From contig JAILWY010000001.1 of assembly GCA_022113835.1 (NCBI GenBank), positions 930,001 to 994,000 of the forward strand: DNA of 64,000 bases. Direction: 5' to 3'. The position numbers and the translations under genes are program-made. The number at the start of each line of letters is the position of its first letter. Position 1 is the stretch's first letter. This document shows, piece after piece, positions 51,216 through 64,000 of the stretch. Origin of the DNA: Atopsyche davidsoni. Lineage: Eukaryota; Arthropoda; Insecta; Trichoptera; Hydrobiosidae. Below the pieces are notes generated by a model. The model searched no databases and was not told the origin of the DNA. It saw only the letters and a program-made list of their open reading frames with translations.

Positions 51216-51802
51216 GTTTAAATACATAGCACAAATATTAAAGTTTCATGCTGTGTATAATTATCTGATTCTAATATCAACCCCGGGTTTATCCAGTAGT
51301 TCAGGCGGGGGATACATTTCATCCTCATAATAATTCTCCGGCGCAAATTAACTATCGGTGGGCCTTCACAAATCAGCGCTGTGCTGAACGGCGGTATTTG
51401 CTCGGCGCCGCCCTCCACTCGCAGACCGCGACACGACAACAGACATGACGACACCGTCAATCCGGAACATTCCGACATAGTCACGTGACACCCCCCACCC
51501 TCTCCCCCGCCCCCCGGCGCGTCGTCAGCCTTAATAACCAAACAGACTGCTGCCGAAAGCATTAGATTTATTAAAATAATAGTTTCTCCATTCAAAGTTT
51601 AAGTATCACAAAACAACACAATATTTATGCATATATGTACAATAAAAGCCGTTTTTTGTATAAAACTACAAACAAAATACATCTCTTACCAAATGAACTG
51701 AACACAATATTTCATGGTAAACGATTAGTTTCATTCGATTTGTAACATTTAAATAGTGAGTGCAATATTATATAAAAAAATAAATTATTGAAACCTAGAA
51801 TT
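51216..51802. other. Noncoding stretch with GC-rich island
   Basis: A GC-rich, C-run-containing island lies at about 51275-51560. The 125-codon minus-strand frame there has a hydrophobic start but no recognisable domain and no splice support. I do not call it a gene. Confidence 0.4.
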
Positions 51803-51997
51803 ACTTACTGAGGGACAAGGCATTTGATTGGTGTAGATCCATTTTTTATTATGATAAAGGTAACTTTGTATTCTTTCTTCACTTTGAGTTTATTATATTT
51901 TTTCCATGACTAGTTTCGACCAACAGACTTGGTCATCATCAGATGCATAACTAAACAAATTAGTTATGCATCTGATTTAGTTACCTTTATCATTATA
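51803..51997 (-). mobile_element. Foldback element with hammerhead ribozyme (family F1, copy 2)
   Basis: The left arm is complete and starts with the shared gggacaaggcatttgattg motif. The right arm keeps only the outer and inner ends, having lost the ribozyme core by an internal deletion of about 80 bp. The 7-bp sequence TAGAATT occurs on both sides (51796-51802 and 51998-52004), a possible target duplication. Confidence 0.75.
51903..51947 (-). ncRNA. Hammerhead ribozyme, minimal, palindromic stem III
   Basis: On the minus strand: stem I TGCAT / ATGGA (one mismatch), core CTGATGA, extra T, a perfect 6-bp stem II GACCAA / TTGGTC, core GAAA, stem III ACTAGT and a GUC cleavage triplet. Stem II differs in sequence from copy 1 yet still pairs, which is covariation evidence for the fold. 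Confidence 0.82.
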
Positions 51998-52004
51998 TAG
52001 AATT

Positions 52005-55000
52005 GATTATTAAGAATGACTCTTAAAAAGTACCTTTTCCTAACTATATAAATTAACTAGTACAACTTTTCAATCTATTATCTACTAACAACGCTCTGAC
52101 TTTGTTAAGATACGCTTAAAATCCACATTATACAACAGTATCCAAGAGTCGTAAGTCTCACTTCTCTGTGTCGAAAAGTAAGACAAAACGTGCATCATAA
52201 TCTGCTAGCTTTTAATTAGGGGTTAATAAACTTAAGTGCAAAGTAATACTGGGGTAATAGGCAATCAGGGGTGAGCAAGTCGCGGGCGAGAGGGTGGCTT
52301 TGAAAACCCCCGGCTGCCTGTATTGTCTCGAAACATGCGTGGAGAAGCCCGTTATAGACGTGGTGATAGTTTTATGCACAAACATTAAAAAGACTCGTTT
52401 TTATTAGTAACAAAATTGTCCGGTGGTTAAATTTACATTTGACGATTTGGTTTTATTTGAAATTTCATTGTGGTTTTCATCATGAGACGGATAAATTGCT
52501 TGTGAAATAATTTACTTTACATAATTACTATTGAAATAATTTAGACATCTAATAATTAAACACGTAAGATCGTTTAAGTCATACGATACTATTGAAAAGT
52601 GGTATAACCAAGTATTTTCACAACATTAGAATTCATATATCTTTATAACCACCAAAAAGTTAAACTTCGCATAAAAAAGTATTTTTACAGTGCCTGATAT
52701 CATACTCTTCATCGTATCATAGTTTGCGCTATGTAGTGTGATATTAACACTCTCAAATTCCTTCTCTATTATGCGCAATAATTCAAAAGGGGGGCACATA
52801 ATGGATAAAATTATTTACGTCTCACTTTGAATTACTCGGTTATAAGCCTCAGTTTATTTTCTATGCATGAAATATTACAGATACAGATACCACCACCTAA
52901 GTGCGTGATGCGTGAAATAAATAAATAATTTTTATTCTCGCTACATGGATGTAGAGTTTAAAAAATTATATTTTAAGGAATGTTTGTCACCAAAAATATA
53001 CATGCTGATTAGAGTTTTGGAATTTTATAACAAAACCTTTAAATGCTAGCCAGAAACCAATAAACATAATGTGTAAATAAGTATTTGAAATGGAATTTTC
53101 AATCACTTTTCAAGTAAAAAATGCAGCTTTTAATCTTCTTAGGATATTTAAATATTTCAATGTATATGAATTAAATGAAAACACAAAAAAATTATTCCAC
53201 AATGGTTACATATTTAAACTAGCGGCTAAATATTTAAATTTTTATAAATATTACTCACAACTTATTAAAGTGACACTTAAATGCATTTAAAATTTGTTGA
53301 AATAAATCTTAACTTTAAATAAAATATTTACAATAGTCACTATTTAACAAATAATTGAAAGACAGCTTACGTAAAAACGAAGCCTAAAGTAACAAAGTAA
53401 ATAATATACGACTCTAAGATAAATTTCTAAAAATCGCATAATGCGGGTAGTATTAATTGAGATAGTATTTAACGAAAAAACTCATCAAAAATTTAAGCGT
53501 ACATTTCTTGAGAGATATTGGACTATTATTCAGCATCAAATTAAAAAAATCCCTCAATAAAATTTCCCAAGTCTTGAATTATATTCCGCCCTCGGTGGCG
53601 TCGGATTCCTCCCATTCCGTCAAACGTCTGGAATTAATTATTCAGCAATAAAATTCAAAGCGAAATCAATCGTTCTCCGGACCTGAAAGAAATTCTTCCG
53701 GGTGGGATGGTTCAGCTCGGTCGGCTGATTCGATTGAGGCGCAGATGATTTGACATCACACTAACTGTTTGATATTAATTGTTGCTATTTTATCATCTAA
53801 GAGTTCTTCTAAATATTTAAAGGTAGATATGTATTCTTTATGGATCTATTAATTTGTATATGCTATTAGTTTGTCTTGACTACCATAAAATGTGTCGGTG
53901 CGTCATTGGTATGTGTTCGCACTCAACGTCGTCATTGACAAAAAACATTTTATACTGTCAGGACTTATTATAAATATTTTAATTAATGAAAACATGTGTT
54001 ACAATAGTCATATTATTAATCAAAAGTTTACCATTTTGATGATTGGTTTTTGACAAGAAATACTCTTCACTAATAAATTGAAATTTACGTTTGTTTTACC
54101 TTTGAGGAAGCTTTAGTAAGGTTGTCAAATCTTCCAAACGGAAATATTTAAAATTCTATCGTATCCAATTTAACAAAATAAAAAATGATTGTTTAAAAGT
54201 ATTTTTTGGTAAAGAAAGTTAGAATTGTTTGTGGTCTGTCAAATACCCGCTCAATCACAGAGATGCATTACTAAAATGGAGAACTGCGCCAGTTTGCAAT
54301 AACTACAAGGTTTGTATCTCATCTGTGCCCAATAAAAAACAATCATATTCTCGTCGTTTCGTGAGTAAAATGATTATCTAAAAGTTGTATTGCAAGGCAC
54401 AATGCGCCATTTTTTTAGTGTAAACTGCGCCAATCAGCGGCGCCCAATCACCAGTCTAATTTTTTTCGTTTTCTTATGCCGGACAGCTGATCGAGAATTC
54501 ATTTAATTTTGCAATATTTCCAAGCCATTGTACACTCAGGAAGGGAGGGCGGCAGCAGATTGTCCGCTTTTTAAATGTCTTCGGAAGGGTTGGGGTTGTA
54601 ATCTCTCAGGGTAGGTAGGCTTTGGCCTCATTTACCCCAACTGTCCTTTCAAATTACGCTGAAAGCTTTTTTTGAAATGCGATAATTCGTTGACCTTCCG
54701 AAAACATCCAATCATAAAATATTTAAAATACCTAAACCCACTTATTTCTTAAGTCCTTCCAGTATTGTTATTAAGACAAAAGCATTTTAATTAAGAAAAT
54801 CGAGAAATATACTTCAACAACAGACTTATATGACTTGTAATACTCCATATGGGTAACATGATGAATAAAATATTTTTGTAATGTCTTAATGTCTTTTCGT
54901 CTGTTTATTGTTTTCGTTGTTGAATAAATTGAATATATTTTTTTACGTAAAACCACTAAAATATATAATATTTTTGCTACTGAAAATGCGTTTAACACTG

Positions 55001-58000
55001 GTTCATACATTAAATCAAAGAACTCAAATAAGCATTGAAGATACATTTAATTAACAAACCCCGTATACTTAGTTTTAGTATGTTGTTTTTTTCCGTACTG
55101 ACATCCCATTTTAAATATAAAAATAAAATAAAGTTTTTTAAAATAAAATTCAATAATATATTATGAAAATGATAACATGAATTCCAAATTATACATTTTG
55201 ATTGCATGATCTTTCTCTAATCGTTAGGTCGTAAAAATATTTCAAAGCTCACAGTTGAAAAAGTACACTTAATAAAATCGTTAATTAGAATACCATTAAT
55301 ATGAAACTCGATTCTGAAATTTTATATATTTTATTAAATAATTATTTCTGTACTGATTTCTAACTGTTTTTCAATATTCATCTGGCTAATATATTTTATT
55401 TTAATTTAACTATTTCAATATTTTACTCAATTAAGTTCAGAACGTATATGGAGTTGTTTATCAAATTTCCGAATTTATGTAACACATTACTGAGCGCAGT
55501 CAAAACTTCAAAACACTTCGTTAAGCAAACCAAACTTTAAACAGCTTAATTAACCAAACAAAATACACCACAGGTGATTAATTAGAAATTTTCTTCGCAG
55601 GTATCAAAATCTAACCCTGCCCGATCCACTAACGATCCGACAAAAGAAATTACACAACCGCTGCACAAGTAGTCCGGTACAAACTTTGACCCTCATCAGT
55701 GCGACGGAGGCTCTCCCGGTCCCAGGGTCGCCACGCGGGAAGACGTGAAATAAGCTGTAAGACTGAGTATCCTCGTTATTTTGTGATTTTGGAGTTTCCT
55801 GGGTGTTAAGCTACTTGATGTTTCAAATCCTCCAAGTGTCATTATTGAGTACACTTACCTTGTCAGACTATGAAAGGAACATAATTTATCTAAAAAGACA
55901 AAAGTCACCCGTGTAAGCTACGTATTCTTGTGAGTAGAAACGTAATGTTTTCAGGATTTATAGCTGAAAAAACATGCATTTAAAACACCATCTATTTTAA
56001 ATAATCTTACTGTAAAATTCTGTTTATGGTCTTGGAATGTGAGCTCATATTTGAGTTGATCCTAGTGACTTTATGAATTTATTCTAGTGACTATTTTCAT
56101 AATTTTTTAAAATTTAGTTCTTAAAGGCAAAACAAACACAACATTGCGTTTACCTTTTACTCCAATATTCACTATTTTTCATCCCTACTATCAAAATACA
56201 ATAAATATATTTTTTTAATCGTAGTGATTATATACTTCAATTCGATGACCTTAAATATAATATAATTACAAATTAAGTTTTCAAAGATTACAGTTGAATC
56301 CATACTCTGTATAAGAAATACATGTGGTAACCCTAATATAGGGAGTAAGAGGAGGGGGTCAAATTAGCCCCAAAAACACCCCAGAAAGTTAAACCACTTC
56401 TCACTAATAGCCCGTCTACCGCTGGGCTGATTCCGGCCGGCATAAAGGGTTGGCCACTCCATCACTTTTGCATTCTGATTTTGACCCCGCAGCCTCTTTG
56501 GGGAGTTTGTTTCCCACCCGGACGATTATTCTAGTCATTTACGTGTTAAATCCGCTGTTTGGATCTAACCACATATAGGTTTACATATATATTGGACACA
56601 TCGCACAAAGTGTTTCTGTTTTGAAATTGGTGGTGGTTGAAGTGTTTTTGCTTTATTAATAATTGTAACCATTAATATAAAACCCAAATATCTTCGCTGT
56701 CGTCAAAAATTACAAGATTTCAATCATTGTCTATTTTATTTGTATTAAACACTGCTATCATTGTAACTAAAATAAACTCATATTTACAATCAAGTTTGTT
56801 TAAATTAATTAGGAATTCGTATTTTCAGGTTAAAGTTAAGTTAAATTACATTTTTAAACTGTATCAAACAGTTTTTTCATAAGTTTATTAATTTCCGTTG
56901 AAAACATACATATATAATTTTAAATATTTGTCAAGCGTAATTTTTAAGACATAAAACTATAAGGTCTCAAATAAGTAACATTAAAATTTATTATTTGACC
57001 TGCAAATGAAAATTTAGGTAAAACTAAAACGAAGTTTACAATCTAAGTATAGCTCATTTTTAGAATGTTGTATTTTATTGTTTATTTAGGATCAAATTGC
57101 GAAAGGTTTATTGTATGTAATTTTATGTAACCATTTAATGTAACCAAATTAATAATATATGAATTGCAATTTTTAAATTATATCAATTTGTTTATTTTAT
57201 AGTTATGTAAAACATTTCGAATTCATTTAAAAATATTATTAATATAAATTTACTGAATAGTCGTATCATGTGGTTTTTGAAAGGTAGATCAATTTAACGT
57301 CAATACAATTTAGTGCGTATTTTATATTAATTACCTTTCCTGACCCACCCTGTCTGATACTCATTGTGGAGCTTACATCAAAGTTATTTAACCTTCTATT
57401 GCAGGAGAGTCATTTGGCCCCAATGATTTTAGTACCCCTGGGGGGTTTGAATGGTGTATATATACTGGAGTCAAGATGAAAGAACTATAACACAAAAAAT
57501 AACAATACATATTCTTATCTATTATAATATAATTAAACGCTTTTATACTATTAACATTGTTTTTATTATTAACTTAAAAATTATTTAATATAATTTAAAT
57601 ATTGAAATGGATGGACGTCAACCGAATTAGTTTAAATATTAGATGTAGCATATTACTGGTATTCAAATTTGTTTATCTTTATATCTTAAAATGAACGAGT
57701 CACAAATGAAAAAACTTCAAGATTCCATATTATTAAATGTATAAAAATAATAGATAGCTCAATATTTCTCATCGGTCAAGCTGATGCCTCGCATCGTCGC
57801 TCCAGTATTTTTAACCCGCAGCGGCCGGCGGGGGGACTGGTCGCGGCTGACTGACGCTGGACTTAATGAGTTAAATATTTACATACCTACTGCGGAAAAT
57901 GGCGTGCACAGAACTCTAACTGCTATTACTTTTTGTTTGTGAATTGATTGGGAATAGCATTGAAATTAAACTGCATTAATTCATAAAGCTGGAGGGATAA

Positions 58001-58740
58001 TCTTCGAAAAAAAAAAACATAAAATATATTAACATCTTTTTCCTATCCCTTAACGACAATAGTAAAAAATAACAAACAAATGAAGTAGTCCTACACATAT
58101 TTTTGATAAATAGAAGGCATTATTAGTAATTATATTGGATGTACGGCTGCGTCAAATTGAGCAGTGCCAAATTAACCTAAATCAAACATTATTATCCTAT
58201 TTTTAATTTAGTTAAGCATCATATTTGGTAAGTGCGTTGCTATTAATATCAAAAAAAGTTTTTCTGTAAAAAAAATGTTAAAGTTTTGTTTGAAAATGGG
58301 ATTAAATTTGGATTATAAGAGAACATAAAATTTATAGTGGTTTTATAATTGAACCAATTTGTTTTAACTAATAACTTATATACGCAGTATTAAAAAATAT
58401 ACATATTTTTTATGAAATCCAAATATTTTGAACAACTTTTTGAAATAAAGCATTCGCATCAAATTAAACCTAATTATTAGATAATATGAAAAAGTATTAC
58501 TATTTGAACCTTAAAAGTCTTTTAAAAATACACAAAAATGTATCACTGAGTAAAAGGATAGCAACAAATATAAATTCCTGAAAAGATTAATTTTAACATT
58601 TCATGTTGATGCTTATTCTTTTTTTTCAACATTTATTGAAAAAAAAACGTAGAATCAGACTAAGTTACAATGGTGATAAAGATTATATATCACAAAAAAC
58701 AGATTTTAAGCAAACCGTTCGCGTGTACATTGTGCAATGT
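52005..58740. other. Noncoding AT-rich stretch with GC-rich islands
   Basis: No gene is supported. GC-richer islands lie at about 52260-52360, 53580-53760, 54420-54650, 55590-55755, 56340-56540, 57340-57480 and 57780-57900. The other sequence is AT-rich. Frames of 60-91 codons here have biased, low-complexity composition and no family features. Confidence 0.45.
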
Positions 58741-59034
58741 TTTCTAATATTTTGGAAATAACCCGGACCATCGTCAATATTTGAGCAGTGTTTTGCAGAT
58801 ACACATCTCCTGGGTTTCAATTTCTGTTTGCGCAGAGCGAGTGTACAAAGTAGCCTGTAAACAGACGCGCTGCATATTTACGCAAGAATCATACAGCCAC
58901 CTGCCTGGCCAACCTGTGCAGGCTTGCAGGGCCGCGCCAGACGTTATTTGCATTACGTGCGCCATTACTGCGAGCTGTCGCCTCGCCGGCTGGGGTGACG
59001 GCCCTTGCTGCAAGTTCAGGCTCAGTGGCTTAAC
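58741..59034. other. GC-rich stretch before the R1-like relic
   Basis: The open frame beginning at 58781 runs into the reverse transcriptase relic, but its first 85 codons do not resemble a LINE protein. It may be host DNA at the 5' truncation junction of the element. Confidence 0.4.
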
Positions 59035-59828
59035 AGAGATAGTAATGCTCGTAAGAAGGCGCAAGCATGAGTCGCTGCACATAACGGTTATCGTACCGCA
59101 GAATTCGGTCCGATACCTTGGCGTGTATTTTGATGGGTCCCTCAAATACACGGACCACATCTGCAGAGCCGCGGAGAAAGCCGCGAGAACCACCGTCGCG
59201 CTATCGCGGATCCTGCTAAACGTGCAGGGTCCGCAGCAGCGGAAGCAGAAGCTGTTCGCTAGTGTGGCTCAATCCCAGATGCTCTTCGCCACCGAGGTGT
59301 GGACGCCAACCATGGAGCGAGCACACTACCGGAGCATGCTCGGAAGTTTACAGCGACGAGCGACGCTCCGCGTCATATGCGAATCGACCTATCGGTATTG
59401 ACCTTCTCGCAGAGGAACAAAAAGCCATCTCCGAGGACGTCGATGATCGCGACACCGCGCGCGAATGCAAGGGCAACGACCATGCGCAAGTGGCAGGATC
59501 GCTGGAGCGAGTCACTGAAGGGGCGATGGATAATCCCGGTCCTCGCCCCTTGGATCTACCGCATCCACGGTCAGGTCACTTACCGGCTGACCCAACTCTT
59601 CACCGGGCACGGCTGCCTCGGCAGCTACCAGGATAGGCTGGTCTGCGAGCGCACGTTGCCCGCTCTGCGACAGAGCACGCGCTTTTTAAGTGCTGCGCTA
59701 CCGAATTGGAGAGATGGCGGCTGCGCTGCAGAGCTGGCGTCGCAAGGACGGTAGAGGGACTAGTTCCGTTCATGTTGGAACGCAAAACAGCCTGGGACGC
59801 AGTTACAGACTTCTGCAAGAAGATCTAG
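59035..59828 (+). pseudogene. R1/TRAS-like LINE, 3' end of ORF2 (relic)
   Basis: Reads as the thumb and C-terminal region of an R1-clade reverse transcriptase ORF. The motif SVRYLGVYFDGSL is followed by HICRAAEKAARTTVALSRIL and MLFATEVW (first frame). PIGIDLLAEEQKAI follows in a second frame, then KGRWIIPVLAPWI and LTQLFTGHGCLGSYQDRL in a third. The end is the Cys-containing tail with KCCATELERW and WDAVTDFCKKI, back in the second frame and stopping at 59826-59828. At least three frame changes show it is inactive. The RT palm and endonuclease are missing, as expected for a 5'-truncated copy. Confidence 0.88.
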
Positions 59829-60235
59829 CGCAAGAGAGAAGAGCTGGAGAGGCCTCGACAAGCGAACCCCTCCCAACCGCTGTGACCAAGCCTTCGTCTT
59901 CATGACTCGCCCCCCTCTACAGGAAGCATGAAGACGGAAGAATTATTTTGTTATCAACTGTTTATATATATATATTATTTTTTACATAATGTGTAATATG
60001 CTGCCTCTTCCCCCTTTACAGGAACTCAGCATATGTTGAAGAAATGCCCGTGGGGATCTTCCCCGCAGGGAAAGAATACCTTTCTTTTTGTTTTTGTATA
60101 CTTTTAATTTTTGAGGCTGTGAAGGAGAAAAAAGAGACGCCCCCGTTCCCCAATAGGTGCTCGATGGTGGTCCCGGGTACCTTGCTGGCCGACTATAATA
60201 TCCTGGGTCTGAATAACATAAATAAAATAAAATAT
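59829..60235 (+). other. Probable 3' untranslated region of the R1-like LINE
   Basis: GC-rich at 60000-60060 and 60125-60200, ending with ataaataaaataaaatatac, a possible degenerate poly(A)-like tail. It follows directly after the ORF2 relic. The assignment rests on position. Confidence 0.4.
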
Positions 60236-63200
60236 ACAAAATTTGAAAGGATTGTTCCCAAATTAGTAGAAAGTGAAGTGGTTGCCCTACAGCGTCGCTC
60301 TGTGCCGTCCCCCTCGCACCCCGCCCAGCCCGAACGCTGACGGGGCGATTGTAAGAAAGTACCTCCTAATGGCTGGTGACCGGTAACTTGTAATTGTTGC
60401 CCGTGTAAACGTGCGCCCGGGGAGAGATTGCAAATGTAAACTTCACTAAATAATTGAGGGTTGAAGGGTTAATCAAATTCCATTTTATTTTCAGCGACAT
60501 GCAGTTTATCTACCAGAGACTGTTCATGTGTTAATGGTTATATATATAGCCTTCTGGTTATCTGTAGTTATTAACCTTTCGCTCGTGGATTGTAAAAATA
60601 AAAGAGTATAAAGTTATCACTGTGTTAAGCTCCCACGCGCCCTCTCAGTAACATAACCACACGTATTCACGGTGCAAAAAATAGCCCGTCACATCCCCTG
60701 TGGCTTTAATTCATATAAGCCGGACAAGATATTAATACATGGGGGCGAATCTTCCACCCGTCGCTGTGATAATTAGCGCTCAAGCCTGCGGCCGTGAATC
60801 AAGGGGATTGATTAAAGCTGCACTTCCGCTATTTACTACTTCATAATGTTGTCGCTATTAACTCTGGGGGAGCACATGGTTATAATTAAATATAATCCTT
60901 ATGAAATATTACTTCCATTTAATATTAAGATTTTAAATAATCAACATAGGTACAAAAAACTATTATTTTTCAACAAAACAAAACCTTAAAATAATTATTG
61001 TAATGAATCTGAAAAGTTGTGTTTATTCCGAAATTACATTTTTTTTTTATTGATAGGAAAATCAATTTACTGAAGTTCTATTGAATTATATTTACGCTGA
61101 TCAATAAAATAATTTAACCCTATATTTTCTAAGTGATTGTCATTAAAACCTGAAATGCACCTTTTTCGTAGATGGATAAAGAAATTTTATCCATCTTATT
61201 TTAAAAGGGAAAAGCGTTAGATATCAATAGATATTCACAAATTGTGTCTGAGAAATAAAACTGACTGTATATTGTTAGAAAAACGAATAGTTTATGTCAA
61301 AATAGTCAACTCAATATCCATATTGCGAAAACTACTATTTTCATTAGCGCAACACTTATCTCTAAGATCTCTTATGGTTATAAAATAAAAAATAAAACAA
61401 AAAAATACGGTCTCTTTCTATAGTAAAAAAACTTTATTTATAGTTTTGCTTCAAAAAAATATATTCCAAATCAAGTTTTGCGGTTATTGCACACAACAGT
61501 AAAAAAATTTTCATCATAAAAACATAATGTGTGCAAGATTTCTTCAGTAAAAGAGAATCTTAACGTAATAATCGATTTTATTACACGCGTAACACTCCGA
61601 ACGATGTTATTTCTGATAAGATAAAAAGAGCCGTTACATTGTGCGAAAATATTACATTTTTATGGTGTTTCATGAATATTTTGACTTCTAAAAAGGCGAC
61701 TTAAAAAACAAATGAAATACCAGACCGAAGAAAGTGTGACGTCTACTTGAAACAAGATGAAATTGACTAGAAAATATGAGAATATGCATTTAAAATACAA
61801 GAAGATACTAAAAATTACACAATATGTTTTAGGTAACAGGTGCATACGTGAAACGACGAGATATTAAATTATGCAATCTGGTATGGGATTAAACATTTCA
61901 TTGCGGTTCTGTCACTAAGCAAGAATTTGAATTGTTATACATAAGTGTAAGCATTTATGGGTAAATTGTGAATTTATTAAATTTACAAAATTTATCATCG
62001 GTTATATGTTTATGTTGAAGACATTAGGAATTAGGTTTATGAGTAATGTCATGCTTACTTTGTAAGACATTTGTGTACATTTCAGAAACTATTTTCAAGG
62101 CTTAAAATATTTATATATTACATTTTATATAATACAATATGATAATTATATTACTGAATATAAAATGTTAATTGCAAAAGCAGAATGTAGTCCGTCTGAA
62201 TCTATTTGGGATATATATATAAAGTTTACAAGTAGTCCTCACATGCATAAAAACAGAGTGAACTCCCGTCTATTTCACATTTAATTTATTTTAAATAATT
62301 ATTTTTGGCTGTTGGATAAGTGTTTTCTTGGTCGATTTTTGTGTAAATTTATATTCTTCATTTAATCAAGTTTGTTAGAATTGATTGATAACCTATGATT
62401 TTTTTAAATATAAATAAAACTAAAACAAGGTTTGTGATTTTTTTCACTGAGATATGACAGCTCTTCTTCTTAAACTAATTTTTTTTACTTACTAAAAACT
62501 AAAAATTGTCAAAAATAGTATGAACTCGTTTCATTTAGCAGAATTAAGTTTATAAATTTATTGTAATTAAAATTGAAAAAAAAAGGACTATTGATTTAAA
62601 TTGTATATGTAGAGAAAGTAAAAAAGAATTCATGGAAGAATACCAAATACTATCATGTATACCAGAGATCTTTATCTTTAAATGATAAAATATTTTATTT
62701 TTGTAAAGGTTAAAGGAAAAACATTAGTCTACAAAGCACTATCTCCCTTGCCCCGGTGCAGCGACACAGTTTGTTTTTATTGAGATATAAATTAATATAA
62801 AGTTATTGCAGCTAACATGTGGACAAACAATATAACAGGGGTGAAATAATTTATAAGGATACACCCGGGGGTGCCTTGAACTTGTACGCAAGTTTGCGTC
62901 TTCTTGGTTGAGTTATAGGACTACGCACCGGAAATGGTGGTTAGATAGTCACGAGTTTACTTAGCTGCTGGTTGTCAAATCTTTGAAGCTAAGGCTAAAT
63001 AATATACATAAAAATATATGTAATATATACATGAATAAAGTATAAAAAAGTGCAAAAAAATGATATGTGCCCCCTACTAACCTTACAAAATTGATATTGA
63101 CTGACTTTATTTTATATATATCCACAATGCGCCGATTGAATTATTGGCTTCATTTTCCGGCAGACAAGCTTAAGTGATTGTCAGGCATATGAAGAAACTT

Positions 63201-63933
63201 ACCATCGCAGTGAAATGAAAAATACAAGTTTGAAGAACTGACAGTGGAACTTTGTTAATTTTACTTGTGACTTTAGTTTCCACATAGACTAGCTATTAAG
63301 TAGCTGCAGATGGTCTTTAGAATCCTGAAATGTGACTATTATGCACTCAGGAATAAACCACAGATGCTACCAACGTGTAGTTTTCTTTACTGCCCAAATT
63401 TAATTATAATAACTTAATTAGCAATATTATCAAAACTATTTCCAAAAGAAAACTTGTTATAAAGTATGAAATTAAATTCTTGAAAGGCAAAAGCGTTTAC
63501 AATTGATAATGGTGGCAATTGTTAAGCCATATGACTATTCAAATAATTATAAAGAGAAAAACAAGTGAATCCAGTATTTTGGGGGAATTAAAAGTATAAA
63601 ATATTAGATATATCAGATGATTATTAAGTACTTCACTTTGTCCCTCGTTCTTTCATTATTTTTACTTTTCCATGTAAAAATCCTGGTAAATTAACAGTGG
63701 CGTGCAGAGGTATAAAAATATGAGTAATTTATATTTATTAAAAATATTCGCGTTAATAATAATAGCTTCATTCGTGAATGTATAAATAATACTTTTATGA
63801 TTCCAATAAAAATAGCATTCAACGTTCATCAACGAGAATTTTTAAATTTGCAAGAAATACTTTATTATTTCCGTAAACCACACGCGACTTCCTTTGACTA
63901 GTGATTTATGTTCACTAACTTAAAATTTATATA
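60236..63933. other. Noncoding stretch with GC-rich islands
   Basis: Islands lie at about 60290-60430 and 60650-60880; the rest is AT-rich. No gene is supported. Confidence 0.45.
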
Positions 63934-64000
63934 TTCAATATTTTTGACAGAGAGTACTAAATGGAGTCTCATTTTAATACTTTAAAATGGGATAAATACA
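63934..64000 (+). repeat. F2 repeat end, cut by the window edge (copy f)
   Basis: It begins ttcaatatttttgacagag followed by agtactaaatggagtctcat, the outer end of family F2. The hammerhead-like part would lie beyond the window. Confidence 0.7.

Noticed and set aside
51218..51595. 125-codon minus-strand frame with a hydrophobic start
   Set aside because: The start resembles a signal peptide, but the rest has no recognisable fold, the island is C-rich, and no downstream exon could be joined.
57400..57460. Possible exon after a ttctattgcag acceptor-like site
   Set aside because: A splice acceptor alone is weak evidence; no partner exon or protein similarity was recognised.

Overview
This is an arthropod, most likely insect, genomic window: AT-rich and gene-poor, with GT-AG introns, one small secreted/GPI-type gene and many transposable elements. 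The species cannot be named from the sequence. Most open reading frames here are chance readings of noncoding DNA. I support one host gene, one intact-looking but non-autonomous LTR retrotransposon, one decayed piggyBac element, two decayed LINE fragments, three small hAT-type elements, and several short palindromic repeat families.

Layout. 1-12.8 kb is noncoding AT-rich DNA broken by GC-rich islands, plus tRNA-like palindromic repeats. 12.8-16.1 kb holds a foldback repeat with hammerhead-like motifs and two related hAT-type elements. 19.66-21.78 kb is a TTAA-flanked piggyBac element with a broken transposase. 22.55-27.50 kb is a 4,952-bp element with two identical 252-bp LTRs, a 5-bp target duplication, a tRNA-Tyr-type primer site, a polypurine tract and no pol. 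Its interior is a gag-like ORF swollen by three tandem-repeat arrays (12, 93 and 108 bp). 29.99-31.53 kb is a three-exon gene for a 157-residue Ly6/three-finger protein. Its first intron holds a foldback repeat carrying two inverted minimal hammerhead ribozymes. 32-58 kb is again gene desert with GC-rich islands, palindromic repeats, a small hAT and a LINE relic. 58.8-60.2 kb holds the 3' end of an R1/TRAS-like LINE. The rest is AT-rich DNA with further islands.

The most interesting signals are: (1) the recent non-autonomous LTR element whose ORF carries giant minisatellites and reads into its own LTR; (2) the inverted hammerhead pairs, in which each ribozyme has a palindromic stem III fit for dimer cleavage; (3) a second, more abundant repeat family with a hammerhead-like fold in which core positions 3 and 8 are consistently U and A rather than C and G. 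The genes do not form a pathway; the window is mainly a record of mobile-element activity around a single Ly6 gene.
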